A stretch of 64,000 bases of DNA from Vibrio cyclitrophicus (lineage in GTDB: Bacteria > Pseudomonadota > Gammaproteobacteria > Enterobacterales > Vibrionaceae): NCBI GenBank assembly GCA_023206055.1, contig CP065366.1:3162001-3226000 (forward strand), in the 5' to 3' direction. Position numbers and translations under genes: made by a program. Shown piece after piece: positions 1 through 8,690 of the stretch (positions are counted from its first letter, which is position 1; each line of letters starts with the position of its first letter). The notes under the pieces are model-generated. The model did no database searches. It had not been told where the DNA came from and was given only the letters and a program-made list of their open reading frames with translations.

Positions 1-274
1 TCCGATCCACCACCACAACCCGCCAAGAGTAAGCTACTGACTGTACATGTTAAAATAGAACGTCTTTTCATACAAAACATAGATAAAGCCTTTATTAATT
101 ATATTTATATTCAATCGGTTGAATTGTATTTATTGGCTTTATAAATTTCAAACTCTAAATCATAAGGATAAGATCTCTCGCCTATTTTTGTTCGCTACTT
201 GTTTTTTCCTTACTTAGCATCCATGTTAGGCAGAGACAAAATACCCAAATGACACTATTTATAGGTTTACCAGC
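1..274. other. Upstream region with no recognised gene
   Basis: No gene is recognisable here. A plus-strand reading frame entering from outside stays open to about position 144, and two others close at about 30 and 40, so the tail of an upstream gene may be present but cannot be identified. The stretch from about 60 to 180 is AT-rich, which suits the promoter and leader of rsmE. Confidence 0.4.
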
Positions 275-1006
275 ATGAGAATCCCTCGTATCCATCACCC
301 AGAACGCATTCATCAGTTAGGTTCACTCGCTTTAGGCGAAGATGCCGCGGGTCATGTTGGTCGAGTCCTTCGTATGAAAGAAGGTCAAGATGTTCTTCTA
401 TTTGATGGCAGTGGCGCTGAATTCCCTGCGACAATTGCTGAAGTATCAAAAAAGAACGTCACTGTTAATGTTACTGAACGTATCGAACGCAGCAGCGAAT
501 CTCCGTTAGACTTACATTTAGGCCAAGTGATTTCACGTGGCGACAAAATGGAATTCACGATTCAGAAATCGGTTGAGCTTGGTGTGAACACTATTACCCC
601 GCTGATTTCAGAGCGCTGTGGCGTTAAGCTTGATACTAAACGCTTCGAGAAAAAGCTCGCGCAGTGGCAAAAGATTGCTATCGCTGCATGTGAACAGTGT
701 GGCCGTAACACGGTTCCAGTCATTCGCCCAATCATGCAACTTGAAGAGTGGTGCAGCGAACCAAGTGAAGCGTTAAAGCTAAACCTGCATCCTCGAGCAA
801 AATACTCAATTAACACCCTTCCAGAGCCCATCAGTAAGGTGCGCCTATTGATCGGTCCTGAAGGTGGATTGTCAGCTGAAGAAATCGGCATGACAGAACA
901 ATACAAATTTGAAGAGACGCTACTCGGCCCACGTGTACTTCGTACCGAGACAGCAGCTCTAACCGCAATTACTGCCTTACAAGTCCGTTTTGGCGATCTA
1001 GGCTAG
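275..1006 (+). CDS. rsmE: 16S rRNA (uracil-1498-N3)-methyltransferase RsmE
   Basis: RsmE transfers a methyl group from S-adenosylmethionine to N3 of U1498 in the decoding region of 16S rRNA in the assembled 30S subunit. The 243-residue length is usual for the family. The N-terminal part (MRIPRIHHPERI, then HVGRVLRMKEG) is the small PUA-like RNA-binding domain. The C-terminal SPOUT knot is seen in LLIGPEGGLSAEEI near residues 191-204 and in LGPRVLRTETAALTA near 217-231, the glycine- and arginine-rich SAM-binding loops. It is followed 9 bp later by gshB and starts the rsmE-gshB-yqgE-ruvX order known from many gammaproteobacteria. Confidence 0.95.
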   Translation: MRIPRIHHPERIHQLGSLALGEDAAGHVGRVLRMKEGQDVLLFDGSGAEFPATIAEVSKKNVTVNVTERIERSSESPLDLHLGQVISRGDKMEFTIQKSVELGVNTITPLISERCGVKLDTKRFEKKLAQWQKIAIAACEQCGRNTVPVIRPIMQLEEWCSEPSEALKLNLHPRAKYSINTLPEPISKVRLLIGPEGGLSAEEIGMTEQYKFEETLLGPRVLRTETAALTAITALQVRFGDLG

Positions 1007-1015
1007 GAGAAAAAA

Positions 1016-1966
1016 ATGATCAAACTTGGCATCGTAATGGATCCAATTTCATCCATTAACATCAAAAAAGACTCTAGCTTTGCCATGATGCTTGAAGCTC
1101 AGCGTCGTGGTTACGAAATCCATTACATGGAAATGGATGATCTACATTTAGATCAAGGCGTAGCCATTGCTGACACTAAGGTTGTTGAACTAAAAGAAGA
1201 TCCAAACGGTTGGTACGAGTTCAAATCAGAACAGACTATCGCGCTATCCGATTTAGATGCGGTACTGATGCGTAAAGATCCTCCGTTTGATACTGAGTAC
1301 ATCTACGCGACTTACATTCTTGAGCGTGCTGAAGAGAACGGTGCACTGATCGTCAACAAGCCACAAAGTCTACGTGACTGTAACGAGAAGTTGTTCACGG
1401 CTTGGTTCCCTGAACTGACACCAACCACCATCGTGACTCGTAAAGCTGAAAAGATTAAAGCGTTCCGAGAAGAGCACGGTGACGTGATCCTAAAACCACT
1501 TGATGGCATGGGCGGCGCGTCTATATTCCGAGTGAAAGAAGGCGATCCAAACGTATCAGTGATCATTGAGACATTGACTAACCATGGTCAAAATTACGCA
1601 ATGGCACAAACCTTTGTTCCAGACATCAGCAATGGTGACAAGCGTATTCTTGTGGTTGATGGTGAACCAATGCCTTACTGCCTAGCGCGTATTCCTGCTA
1701 AAGGGGAGACTCGAGGTAACCTTGCTGCTGGTGGTACAGGTGAAGCTCGTCCGCTAAGTGAAACCGATTGGGCTATAGCAAGAGCAGTTGCTCCTGCACT
1801 TAAAGAGAAAGGCTTAATCTTTGTCGGACTTGATGTTATCGGCGACAAGCTGACTGAAATTAACGTGACAAGCCCTACTTGTATCCGTGAAATTGAAGCT
1901 GCTTTTGATATTTCGGTAACGGGCAAATTAATGGATGCAATCGAGCGTCGCGTTAACGCTAAATAG
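1016..1966 (+). CDS. gshB: Glutathione synthetase
   Basis: This enzyme joins gamma-glutamylcysteine and glycine with ATP hydrolysis, the second step of glutathione synthesis in the cytoplasm. The 316-residue protein begins MIKLGIVMDPISSINIKKDS and shows the ATP-grasp hallmarks LDGMGGASIFRV, DKRILVVDGEPMPYCLARIP, GETRGNLAAGG and EINVTSPTCIREIE along the C-terminal two thirds. Length and motifs agree with the E. coli enzyme. A GGAG ribosome-binding site lies just before the start and the gene is only 9 bp after rsmE, so the two are probably cotranscribed. A hairpin with a T-run follows at about 2026. Confidence 0.97.
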   Translation: MIKLGIVMDPISSINIKKDSSFAMMLEAQRRGYEIHYMEMDDLHLDQGVAIADTKVVELKEDPNGWYEFKSEQTIALSDLDAVLMRKDPPFDTEYIYATYILERAEENGALIVNKPQSLRDCNEKLFTAWFPELTPTTIVTRKAEKIKAFREEHGDVILKPLDGMGGASIFRVKEGDPNVSVIIETLTNHGQNYAMAQTFVPDISNGDKRILVVDGEPMPYCLARIPAKGETRGNLAAGGTGEARPLSETDWAIARAVAPALKEKGLIFVGLDVIGDKLTEINVTSPTCIREIEAAFDISVTGKLMDAIERRVNAK

Positions 1967-2025
1967 CCTAAACTAAAGAAAGCCTTAGCTATTCGAAAAC
2001 ACAAAATATCTAGGCAAAGAACAAT

Positions 2026-2049
2026 GAGCGGCTTTACGCCGCTCTTTTT
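2026..2049 (+). terminator. Rho-independent terminator after gshB
   Basis: A 7-bp GC-rich stem (GAGCGGC / GCCGCTC) with a short loop is followed by TTTTTC. It sits 60 bp after the gshB stop and 30 bp before yqgE, so it probably separates or attenuates transcription between the two. Confidence 0.75.
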
Positions 2050-2081
2050 CCTTTACTGGGAACACACTGGCAGGAGGCTCT

Positions 2082-2645
2082 ATGAATTTAACGAACCACT
2101 TTCTGGTCGCTATGCCCGGAATGAAAGATCCATACTTTCAAAATTCGGTAATTTACCTTTGTGAGCACAACGACGAAGGTGCGATGGGCTTAATGATCAA
2201 CGCCCCTATCGATGTCACTGTCGGCAGCATGCTTAAGCAAGTTGAGGTTGATTCTGAACAGCCTAAACCCAACCAAGCAAGCCTTGATAAGCCAGTACTT
2301 AATGGTGGGCCAGTCGCAGAAGACCGTGGGTTTATTTTGCACAAACCCAAAGGCAGTTATCAATCCAGCATCAACATGACGGATCAAATCTCGGTGACGA
2401 CCTCAAAAGATATCTTGATGGTGTTGGGGACAGAAGATGAGCCGATGAATTATCTAGTCGCACTTGGTTATGCAGGATGGGAACCAGGACAACTGGAAAC
2501 CGAACTGACTGAAAACTCATGGCTAACCGTTGAAGCCGATCCAAAGGTTATCTTCGACACGCCAATTTCGGATCGCTGGAAAGTTGCTGTGCAAATGTTA
2601 GGTATCAATGCGGCTCAGCTTTCAGCAGACGCTGGTCACGCCTAG
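2082..2645 (+). CDS. yqgE: UPF0301 family protein YqgE
   Basis: The 187-residue product matches the UPF0301/YqgE family, whose biochemical role is not established. Family signs are MNLTNHFLVAMPGMKDPYF at the start, YLCEHNDEGAMGLMINAP, the NGGPV segment and GYAGWEPGQLETEL. No signal peptide or membrane segment is seen, so the protein should be cytoplasmic. A good AGGAGG site precedes the ATG. It lies between gshB and ruvX, the usual place for the gene in this order. Confidence 0.93.
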   Translation: MNLTNHFLVAMPGMKDPYFQNSVIYLCEHNDEGAMGLMINAPIDVTVGSMLKQVEVDSEQPKPNQASLDKPVLNGGPVAEDRGFILHKPKGSYQSSINMTDQISVTTSKDILMVLGTEDEPMNYLVALGYAGWEPGQLETELTENSWLTVEADPKVIFDTPISDRWKVAVQMLGINAAQLSADAGHA

Positions 2646-2705
2646 CTCAAATCAGCTCAATAAAATAAACAGACACTCTCAAACACAGATTAATTTGGAA
2701 GCCCC

Positions 2706-3128
2706 ATGTCACGAACAATTATGGCATTTGACTACGGTACAAAAAGTATCGGCAGTGCGATAGGACAAGAAATCACAGGTACAGCAAGTCCTTTAAAAGC
2801 CTTTAAAGCAAAAGATGGCATCCCAAATTGGGACGATATCGAGAGGCAAATTAAGGAATGGCAGCCAAACCTTATCGTGGTTGGCCTTCCTACCGACCTT
2901 CATGGTAAAGATCTAGCAGCCATTACACCTAGAGCAAAGAAGTTCGCAAACCGTCTTAAAGGACGCTTTGGTGTGGATGTTGAACTGCATGATGAAAGAC
3001 TTTCTACGACAGAAGCAAGGGCCGACCTTTTTGAAATGGGCGGCTATAAAGCGCTAAGTAAAGGAAACGTTGATAATCAATCAGCTGTGGTTATTTTAGA
3101 GAGCTGGTTTGAAGCGCAATATTGCTAA
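2706..3128 (+). CDS. ruvX: Putative pre-16S rRNA nuclease RuvX/YqgF
   Basis: RuvX (YqgF) is a small RNase H-fold nuclease, first predicted to resolve Holliday junctions and later linked to 5'-end maturation of 16S rRNA. The 140-residue protein has the first acidic motif in MAFDYGTKSIGSAIG (Asp near residue 9), the VVGLPTDLHG strand with the second metal-site region, and DERLSTTEA near residue 100, all typical of the family. It follows yqgE after 60 bp in the conserved rsmE-gshB-yqgE-ruvX order. Confidence 0.93.
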   Translation: MSRTIMAFDYGTKSIGSAIGQEITGTASPLKAFKAKDGIPNWDDIERQIKEWQPNLIVVGLPTDLHGKDLAAITPRAKKFANRLKGRFGVDVELHDERLSTTEARADLFEMGGYKALSKGNVDNQSAVVILESWFEAQYC

Positions 3129-3229
3129 TAAAAAAATTAATCATTAAATGCTGAAAGTATTTTCTGAACCTATACTAACTGTACGACGTAATGTCTGACA
3201 CATTAGTAATTAGATAAGTGAGAAAAATT

Positions 3230-3367
3230 ATGAAAATTTTTCTAGTAATCTTCGTAGCTCTAGCAATATCAGCATGCAGTTCGACAAGTCCCAACAATGC
3301 CGGTTATATGAATCATACTACGACTAACGCAGGCGTAATCAGTGAGCCTAAGAACAAGAAGCGTTGA
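3230..3367 (+). CDS. Small predicted lipoprotein, 45 residues
   Basis: A short reading frame of 45 codons begins MKIFLVIFVALAISACSSTS, a lipoprotein signal with lipobox ISAC and acylation cysteine at residue 16. The mature part of about 30 residues is polar and ends in a basic KNKKR. A purine-rich AGTGAGAAAAA stretch lies before the ATG and a hairpin terminator follows about 35 bp after the stop. This combination supports a real gene although it is very short. The function is unknown; the next residues after Cys are Ser-Ser, which fits outer-membrane sorting by the Lol +2 rule. Confidence 0.7.
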   Translation: MKIFLVIFVALAISACSSTSPNNAGYMNHTTTNAGVISEPKNKKR

Positions 3368-3401
3368 TAATACAGACACAAGCCAAGCGAAGAAAATGAC
3401 G

Positions 3402-3438
3402 AACGCCTGATTTAAACTGGAATGAAATCAGGCGTTTT
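3402..3438 (+). terminator. Hairpin terminator between small lipoprotein and pilU
   Basis: A 12-bp inverted repeat (AACGCCTGATTT / AAATCAGGCGTT) with an 11-base loop ends in TTTTC. It lies just past the small lipoprotein gene and touches the 3' end of the oppositely oriented pilU, so it may serve both. Confidence 0.65.
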
Positions 3439-3440
3439 CA

Positions 3441-4559
3441 TCAACCCATATCTATCTTCACACCAGCCAAAGTGCCAGCCCCGTAGTCATCATCGCCACG
3501 TCTGGTTTTCAACATCAAGCGCAAATCATTAGCCGAGTCAGCACTGTGGAACGCATCCTCTTCACTGATCTTGCCTGCAACGACTAAGTCATACAAAGCT
3601 TGGTCAAAGGTCTGCATCCCAATCTCTTTTGATTTCGACATCGTTGCTTTTAGCTCATGTAACTCACCGCGACGAATTAAATCAGACACTCGTGGGCTGT
3701 TGAGTAAAATCTCAAACACACCATGACGACCGCTGCCATTCTTATCTCTGATTAATTGCTGAGCGACCACACCACGCAGGTTCATCGACAGATCAAACAA
3801 GAACTGTTCTTTTTGTTCCTTCGGTACCAAGTGGAGAATACGTTCTAACGCTTGGTTAGCGTTATTTGCGTGCAAAGTTGCCATACACAAGTGACCTGTT
3901 TCAGCAAAAGTCATCGCGTATTCCATGGTTTCACGGCTACGGATTTCGCCAATCAAAATCATATCAGGTGCTTGACGCAAAGAGTTCTTAAGCGCAACTT
4001 CATAGCTCTCGGTGTCGAGCCCAACCTCACGTTGAGTCACGATGCACTTTTTATGTTCGTGAACGAATTCAATTGGGTCTTCAACCGTCAAGATATGCCC
4101 CGAACGGTTGGTATTGCGATAACCCGTCATTGCAGCCATTGAGGTCGATTTACCAGATCCAGTCGCACCAACCACCAGCACAAGCCCACGCTTTGCGATT
4201 GAAAGATCTTGCAGTACATCAGGAAGCTTTAATTGCTCAAAGGTCGGGATGTTAGTTTCGATACGACGAATTACCGCTCCTGGTAGCTCTCGCTGAAAGA
4301 ATGCACTAACACGAAAACGACCAAAATCACGCACAATGGCAAAGTTAGCCTCACGCGTTTTCTGATATTCATCGCGTCGATCTTGATCCATCATCGCGTC
4401 AAGCAACAGTGCGACCTGAGCCGAATTCAGCTTATCTCCCTGAGGTCGCAGTTCACCATCCACACGAAACAGGATTGGAGCATCGACAGTGATATAAAGA
4501 TCCGAAGCTTTTTGAGACAGCATCCCCTCAAGAATTTGATTCAATTCCATTTTGTTCAC
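3441..4559 (-). CDS. pilU: Type IV pilus retraction ATPase PilU
   Basis: PilU is a hexameric secretion-type ATPase at the inner-membrane base of the type IV pilus that assists PilT in pulling the pilus back. The 372-residue protein has the N-terminal PAS-like domain (ASDLYITVDAPILFRVDGEL), Walker A GATGSGKST near residues 131-139, the Asp/Glu box around ILTVEDPIEFVH, Walker B-like DMILIGEIRSRETM and the His box GHLCMATLHANNANQAL. The neighbour pilT ends 5 bp before this start, so they form one operon. The sequence is clearly a paralogue of that neighbour; order and length identify this one as PilU. Confidence 0.93.
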   Translation of the reverse strand: MNKMELNQILEGMLSQKASDLYITVDAPILFRVDGELRPQGDKLNSAQVALLLDAMMDQDRRDEYQKTREANFAIVRDFGRFRVSAFFQRELPGAVIRRIETNIPTFEQLKLPDVLQDLSIAKRGLVLVVGATGSGKSTSMAAMTGYRNTNRSGHILTVEDPIEFVHEHKKCIVTQREVGLDTESYEVALKNSLRQAPDMILIGEIRSRETMEYAMTFAETGHLCMATLHANNANQALERILHLVPKEQKEQFLFDLSMNLRGVVAQQLIRDKNGSGRHGVFEILLNSPRVSDLIRRGELHELKATMSKSKEIGMQTFDQALYDLVVAGKISEEDAFHSADSANDLRLMLKTRRGDDDYGAGTLAGVKIDMG

Positions 4560-4564
4560 CTTGA

Positions 4565-5602
4565 TTAAAACATTGAGGTTTCAATTTCGATCTTTTTCTC
4601 GACCTCTTCTGAATCAACCAAACCTTGAGCCATCAGCTGCTTCGCATTTTGCTCCATGGTCTGCATACCGTGTGCCGCGCCCGTTTGAATAATCGAATAC
4701 ATCTGCGCGACCTTATCTTCACGAATCAAGTTTCTGATTGCAGGTGTTGCCATCATGATTTCATGACAAGCCACACGACCACCACCGACACGCTTTAACA
4801 GTTTCTGGGCAATCACCGAACGTAACGATTCAGACAACATTGAACGCACCATGTCTTTGTCGCTACCCGGGAATACATCGATAATACGGTCGATAGTTTT
4901 TGCCGCAGAGCTCGTGTGTAAGGTACCAAACACTAAGTGACCAGTTTCAGCTGCGGTTAGCGCTAAGCTGATCGTCTCTTGGTCACGAAGCTCACCAACA
5001 AGGATTACGTCTGGGTCTTCACGTAACGCACTACGTAACGCCGCTTTGAAGCTGTGAGTGTCGCGGTGCACTTCTCGTTGGTTGATTAAGCATTTGTTGT
5101 TGGTATGAACAAATTCGATCGGGTCTTCGATCGTCAGGATATGCTTATTGTGGTTACGGTTAACATAGTCCACCATCGCCGCCAAAGTTGTCGACTTACC
5201 CGAACCTGTGGGCCCGGTGACCAATACTAAACCTTTTTCGTAATTAGATATTCTTTCAAATATCTCAGGAGCCCCTAACTGTTCAAGGGTCGGAATTTCT
5301 ACAGGAATGGTACGAAATACCGCAGAGCAGCCACGAGATTGGTTAAAAGCATTAACACGGAAACGACCAACGTTGGGTAATTCAAAAGAGAAGTCGACTT
5401 CCAGTTTTTCTTCAAACTCACCGCGTTGTGAATCGTCCATGATCTCAAAAACTAAACGATGCACATCAGCATGACTCAAAGCTGGTATTCCAAGCTTCCT
5501 TACTTCACCATCTATACGTACCATTGGAGATACACCCGCAGAAAGATGTAGATCTGACGCGTTATGCTTTACACTAAAATCTAGTAACTCAGTGATATCC
5601 AT
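4565..5602 (-). CDS. pilT: Type IV pilus retraction ATPase PilT
   Basis: PilT is the main motor for pilus depolymerisation and drives twitching and DNA uptake. The 345-residue protein begins MDITELLDFSVKHNASDLHL and has Walker A GPTGSGKSTTLAAM near residues 130-143, the Asp box ILTIEDPIEFVH, Walker B DPDVILVGELRDQETI and the His box TGHLVFGTLHTSSAAKTIDR. The AIRNLIRE motif near residue 290 is the PilT C-terminal signature. It is transcribed away from yggS with only 26 bp between the two start codons, so the promoters must reach into the coding regions. pilU follows 5 bp after the stop. Confidence 0.95.
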   Translation of the reverse strand: MDITELLDFSVKHNASDLHLSAGVSPMVRIDGEVRKLGIPALSHADVHRLVFEIMDDSQRGEFEEKLEVDFSFELPNVGRFRVNAFNQSRGCSAVFRTIPVEIPTLEQLGAPEIFERISNYEKGLVLVTGPTGSGKSTTLAAMVDYVNRNHNKHILTIEDPIEFVHTNNKCLINQREVHRDTHSFKAALRSALREDPDVILVGELRDQETISLALTAAETGHLVFGTLHTSSAAKTIDRIIDVFPGSDKDMVRSMLSESLRSVIAQKLLKRVGGGRVACHEIMMATPAIRNLIREDKVAQMYSIIQTGAAHGMQTMEQNAKQLMAQGLVDSEEVEKKIEIETSMF

Positions 5603-5628
5603 TTATTTTCCCTTAAGTAAAGTCAGCT

Positions 5629-6333
5629 ATGAGTAGTATTCAACAAAATATCGAACAAATCACCTCACAGATTCGTAGTGCTGAGAAAAAGTGCGGACGA
5701 GATCCAGAGTCCGTGCAACTTTTAGCCGTCAGCAAAACTAAACCTATTGATGCGATTCTAGAAGCCGCACTCGGAGGACAAGTTGCCTTTGGTGAGAACT
5801 ATGTTCAAGAAGGTGTTGATAAAGTAAAACACTTTTCAGAACAACATCCTAACCTAAATTTAGAGTGGCACTTTATTGGTCCAATTCAGTCCAATAAAAC
5901 TCGTCCAATTGCGGAAAGCTTCCAATGGGTACATTCCGTTGATCGCGATAAGATCGCACAAAGACTTAATGATCAACGTCCAAGCGAACTTCCACCTCTA
6001 CAGGTGCTGATTCAAGTGAATACCAGCGGCGAAGAATCCAAGTCTGGAACGTCAGAAGAGACAGTTTTTGCACTCGCGGAGTTGATTTCATCGCTCCCCA
6101 ACCTCACCTTAAGAGGATTGATGTCAATTCCTGCAAACGTCTCTGACTATCAATCACAGCTTAATGCATTTTCTCAACTGGCAGAGCTTAAAGGCAAGCT
6201 AGCCGCGAAATATTCAGACATTGATACCCTTTCGATGGGTATGAGTGGTGATATGGATGCAGCAGTTGAGGCTGGTAGCACAATGGTTCGTATTGGAACG
6301 GCTATTTTCGGTGCTCGTGATTACGCTAAATAG
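5629..6333 (+). CDS. yggS: YggS/PLPBP family pyridoxal-phosphate homeostasis protein
   Basis: The 234-residue protein is the single-domain TIM-barrel PLP-binding protein YggS/PLPBP, which helps keep free vitamin B6 and amino-acid pools balanced and has no known catalytic reaction. The PLP lysine is in LLAVSKTKP near residue 36. Other family marks are FGENYVQE, EWHFIGPIQSNKT, and SMGMSGDMDAAVEAGSTMVR with GTAIFG near the end, where the phosphate is bound. It starts the yggS-proC-yggT-yggU group and is divergent from pilT. Confidence 0.95.
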   Translation: MSSIQQNIEQITSQIRSAEKKCGRDPESVQLLAVSKTKPIDAILEAALGGQVAFGENYVQEGVDKVKHFSEQHPNLNLEWHFIGPIQSNKTRPIAESFQWVHSVDRDKIAQRLNDQRPSELPPLQVLIQVNTSGEESKSGTSEETVFALAELISSLPNLTLRGLMSIPANVSDYQSQLNAFSQLAELKGKLAAKYSDIDTLSMGMSGDMDAAVEAGSTMVRIGTAIFGARDYAK

Positions 6334-6410
6334 CGAAAAGCAAGTAACCAATGACATGTATTGATACCGCTTCGCTTTAACCGCGCAGCGACACGCTCAG
6401 GATTTTATAT

Positions 6411-7229
6411 ATGGAACATAAGAACATCGCCTTTATTGGGGCAGGAAACATGGTTCGCTCAATTGTAGCGGGCTTAGTAGCAAGTGGTTACCCAGCGCAA
6501 AAGATTACGGCAACAGCACCTTCAGACACCAGAAGGCAGCCGTTAGAGCAAGAGTACGGCATCAATACCACCAGCGATAATATTGCCGCTGCTGAGCAAG
6601 CAGACGTTGTTGTGTTATCCGTGAAGCCACAAATGATGGCTGATGTATGTAAACCCTTACAAGATATCGACTTCAGCAACAAACTGGTTATCTCAATTGC
6701 CGCGGGTATTAATGCGAATCGACTCAATGAGATGTTAAACTGCCAACTGAACCTTGTTCGTGTGATGCCAAACACGCCATCACTGCTTGGTAAAGGGATG
6801 AGCGGTCTTTATGCCGACTCAGCGGTCAGCCAAGATGATAAAGACTTCGCTTCTCAGCTGATGCAAGCTGTAGGTCAAGTCAGCTGGGTTGAGCAAGAGT
6901 CTGGTATCAATAACATCATTGCGGCGGCGGGGAGTGCTCCGGCTTACTTCTTCCTGTTTATGGAAGCGATGCAAGCTGAAGCAATTAACCAAGGTTTTGA
7001 CCAAGAAACCGCTCGTAAATTAGTGCAACAGTCTGCATTAGGCGCGGCAGAGATGGTGGTAGCAAATCCAAATACTGAATTATCTACACTGCGTGAACAA
7101 GTGACTTCAAAAGGCGGAACGACCGCAGAAGCATTACACACGTTTAATGAACATCAACTATCAGACATCGTAGCCAAAGCCATGCAAGCGGCGGTCGCTC
7201 GAGCTGAAGAGATGGAAAAACTGTTTTAA
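6411..7229 (+). CDS. proC: Pyrroline-5-carboxylate reductase
   Basis: ProC reduces 1-pyrroline-5-carboxylate to L-proline with NAD(P)H, the last step of proline synthesis. The 272-residue protein has an N-terminal Rossmann fold beginning IAFIGAGNMVRSIVAGL (GxGxxx type), VVLSVKPQMM, then VRVMPNTPSLLGKGMSGL. The C-terminal dimer domain carries GSAPAYFFLFMEAM and the signature REQVTSKGGTTAEALHTF near residues 225-242. It lies in the yggS-proC-yggT order. Confidence 0.96.
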   Translation: MEHKNIAFIGAGNMVRSIVAGLVASGYPAQKITATAPSDTRRQPLEQEYGINTTSDNIAAAEQADVVVLSVKPQMMADVCKPLQDIDFSNKLVISIAAGINANRLNEMLNCQLNLVRVMPNTPSLLGKGMSGLYADSAVSQDDKDFASQLMQAVGQVSWVEQESGINNIIAAAGSAPAYFFLFMEAMQAEAINQGFDQETARKLVQQSALGAAEMVVANPNTELSTLREQVTSKGGTTAEALHTFNEHQLSDIVAKAMQAAVARAEEMEKLF

Positions 7230-7304
7230 TACTCGTTACAGTACAAAAGCATTGTGCCGTTCGGGTTATACCTAGCGGCAAGTAAATCCGAAAAAGGAAA
7301 CAAT

Positions 7305-7862
7305 ATGAATTCGATGAGCTTTCTGATCTCGACCGTTTTTGATCTTTATATCATGGTTGTGATCTTGCGTATCTGGCTACAAGCATCACGTGCAGATTTC
7401 TACAACCCATTCTCACAATTTATCGTAAAAGCGACACAACCGGTTGTTGCCCCGCTACGCCGAGTGATTCCATCAATAGGAAGCCTTGACCTTGCGACTG
7501 TTGTTTTCGCTTATGTGCTGTGTGTACTTAAGTTCGTCGCTCTAAACTTGATTATCTCTGGCGGTGCGGCTGTATTTGATATCAGCTTCCTGATCTTTGG
7601 CGCACTATCTCTGCTCAAAGCGGCTGGTGGGTTAATTTTCTGGGTTCTACTAATCCGCGCAATCCTGAGTTGGGTTAGCCAAGGCCGTAGCCCAATCGAA
7701 TACGTATTCCACCAGTTAACAGAACCAATGTTAACGCCGATTCGCCGTATCCTTCCAGATATGGGTGGCTTCGACCTAAGTGTGCTTGTTCTGTTCATTG
7801 TTCTGCAATTTGCGAACTTCCTAATGGGCGACATGATCGGTCCTATTTGGTATCAACTATAA
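7305..7862 (+). CDS. yggT: YggT family integral membrane protein
   Basis: The protein is made of two related YGGT repeats, each with paired hydrophobic segments (about residues 5-25 and 60-85, then about 100-130 and 155-180). The repeats end in matching motifs, TQPVVAPLRRVIPS and TEPMLTPIRRILPD. It belongs in the inner membrane; the molecular role of the family is poorly known, though it has been linked to osmotic stress and to assembly of membrane complexes. I start at ATG 7305, which has an AAAGGAAA site, rather than at a start 51 bp upstream; this gives 185 residues. The downstream yggU frame begins close to or overlapping the stop. Confidence 0.9.
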   Translation: MNSMSFLISTVFDLYIMVVILRIWLQASRADFYNPFSQFIVKATQPVVAPLRRVIPSIGSLDLATVVFAYVLCVLKFVALNLIISGGAAVFDISFLIFGALSLLKAAGGLIFWVLLIRAILSWVSQGRSPIEYVFHQLTEPMLTPIRRILPDMGGFDLSVLVLFIVLQFANFLMGDMIGPIWYQL

Positions 7863-7891
7863 TTCAAGTACGAACATCAGGTACTTTGACG

Positions 7892-8182
7892 ATGCCAAAA
7901 GCAGTTTGGGCCGAAGAAGAAGACATTCTTCTTCGGCTCTATATCCAACCCAAAGCAAGCCGAGACAAAATTGTCGGCTTGCACGGTGAAGAACTGAAAA
8001 TTGCCATTACTGCACCACCGGTTGATGGCAAAGCAAATGCTCACTTAGCGAAATACCTTGCGAAACAATTTAAGGTCGCTAAAGGGCAAATTAAGATAGA
8101 AAAGGGAGAGCTCGGTCGGCATAAGCAAGTTCGAATATGCTCGCCAAGCCAGATCCCAACAGAAGTCAAAGCCATCCTATGA
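7892..8182 (+). CDS. yggU: DUF167 (YggU) family protein
   Basis: A small cytoplasmic protein of the DUF167/UPF0235 (YggU) family of unknown function. The hallmark is LRLYIQPKASRDKIVGLHGEELKIAITAPP (shown here in pieces: IQPKASRDKIVG and KIAITAPPVDGKANAHL). I choose the ATG at 7892 (MPKAVWAEEED, 96 residues), which matches the usual family start; a start at 7847 would overlap yggT by 16 bases. It sits in the same operon as yggT. Confidence 0.88.
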   Translation: MPKAVWAEEEDILLRLYIQPKASRDKIVGLHGEELKIAITAPPVDGKANAHLAKYLAKQFKVAKGQIKIEKGELGRHKQVRICSPSQIPTEVKAIL

Positions 8183-8210
8183 TGGCTTTTTGCTATTTAT
8201 TGGAGTCACT

Positions 8211-8642
8211 ATGCGTCTATGGATTACAGCACTACTTACCGCTCTTGTTGCCCTACCAAGCTCAGCAGGACAATTTAAAAACATTAAGGATGTCGAGGTT
8301 CACTACTCGGCTTTTAACTCGACATTTCTAACTGCTCAAGTCGCTAAGCAATACAAGCTTAAGCGAAATGGCTACTCAGCGATTCTGAACATCAGCGTGT
8401 TAGACAAAGCTTCCCTTGGCAAGCCTGCAACAACAGCTAAAATCACGGGAACAGCGAAGAACCTTGTAGGCAACACTCGCACGCTTAACTTCCGCGAAAT
8501 AAAGGAAGGTGATGCGATTTATTACCTAGCTGAGTTCCCTGTAACACACGAAGAAAACATCACTTTTAATATCGATGTTAACGCAGGTTTGAAAGGCACA
8601 GGCCCACTGCGATTCACACAAAAATTCTATATAGAAGAGTAG
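8211..8642 (+). CDS. DUF4426 periplasmic protein
   Basis: The 143-residue product starts with a clear signal peptide (MRLWITALLTALVALPSSAG, cleavage probably after SSAG). The mature part shows the DUF4426 pattern, with VHYSAFNSTFL near the start and VAKQYKLKRN after it. The start at 8211 has a TTGGAG ribosome-binding site; a start at 8190 would put extra residues before the signal. It is expected in the periplasm and has no known biochemical role. It lies between yggU and rdgB, as in other Vibrio and related genomes. Confidence 0.85.
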   Translation: MRLWITALLTALVALPSSAGQFKNIKDVEVHYSAFNSTFLTAQVAKQYKLKRNGYSAILNISVLDKASLGKPATTAKITGTAKNLVGNTRTLNFREIKEGDAIYYLAEFPVTHEENITFNIDVNAGLKGTGPLRFTQKFYIEE

Positions 8643-8690
8643 GTTCAGCCGTCACTTTTCTGTTCACTAACTTATTAGAGCCACATCCCC

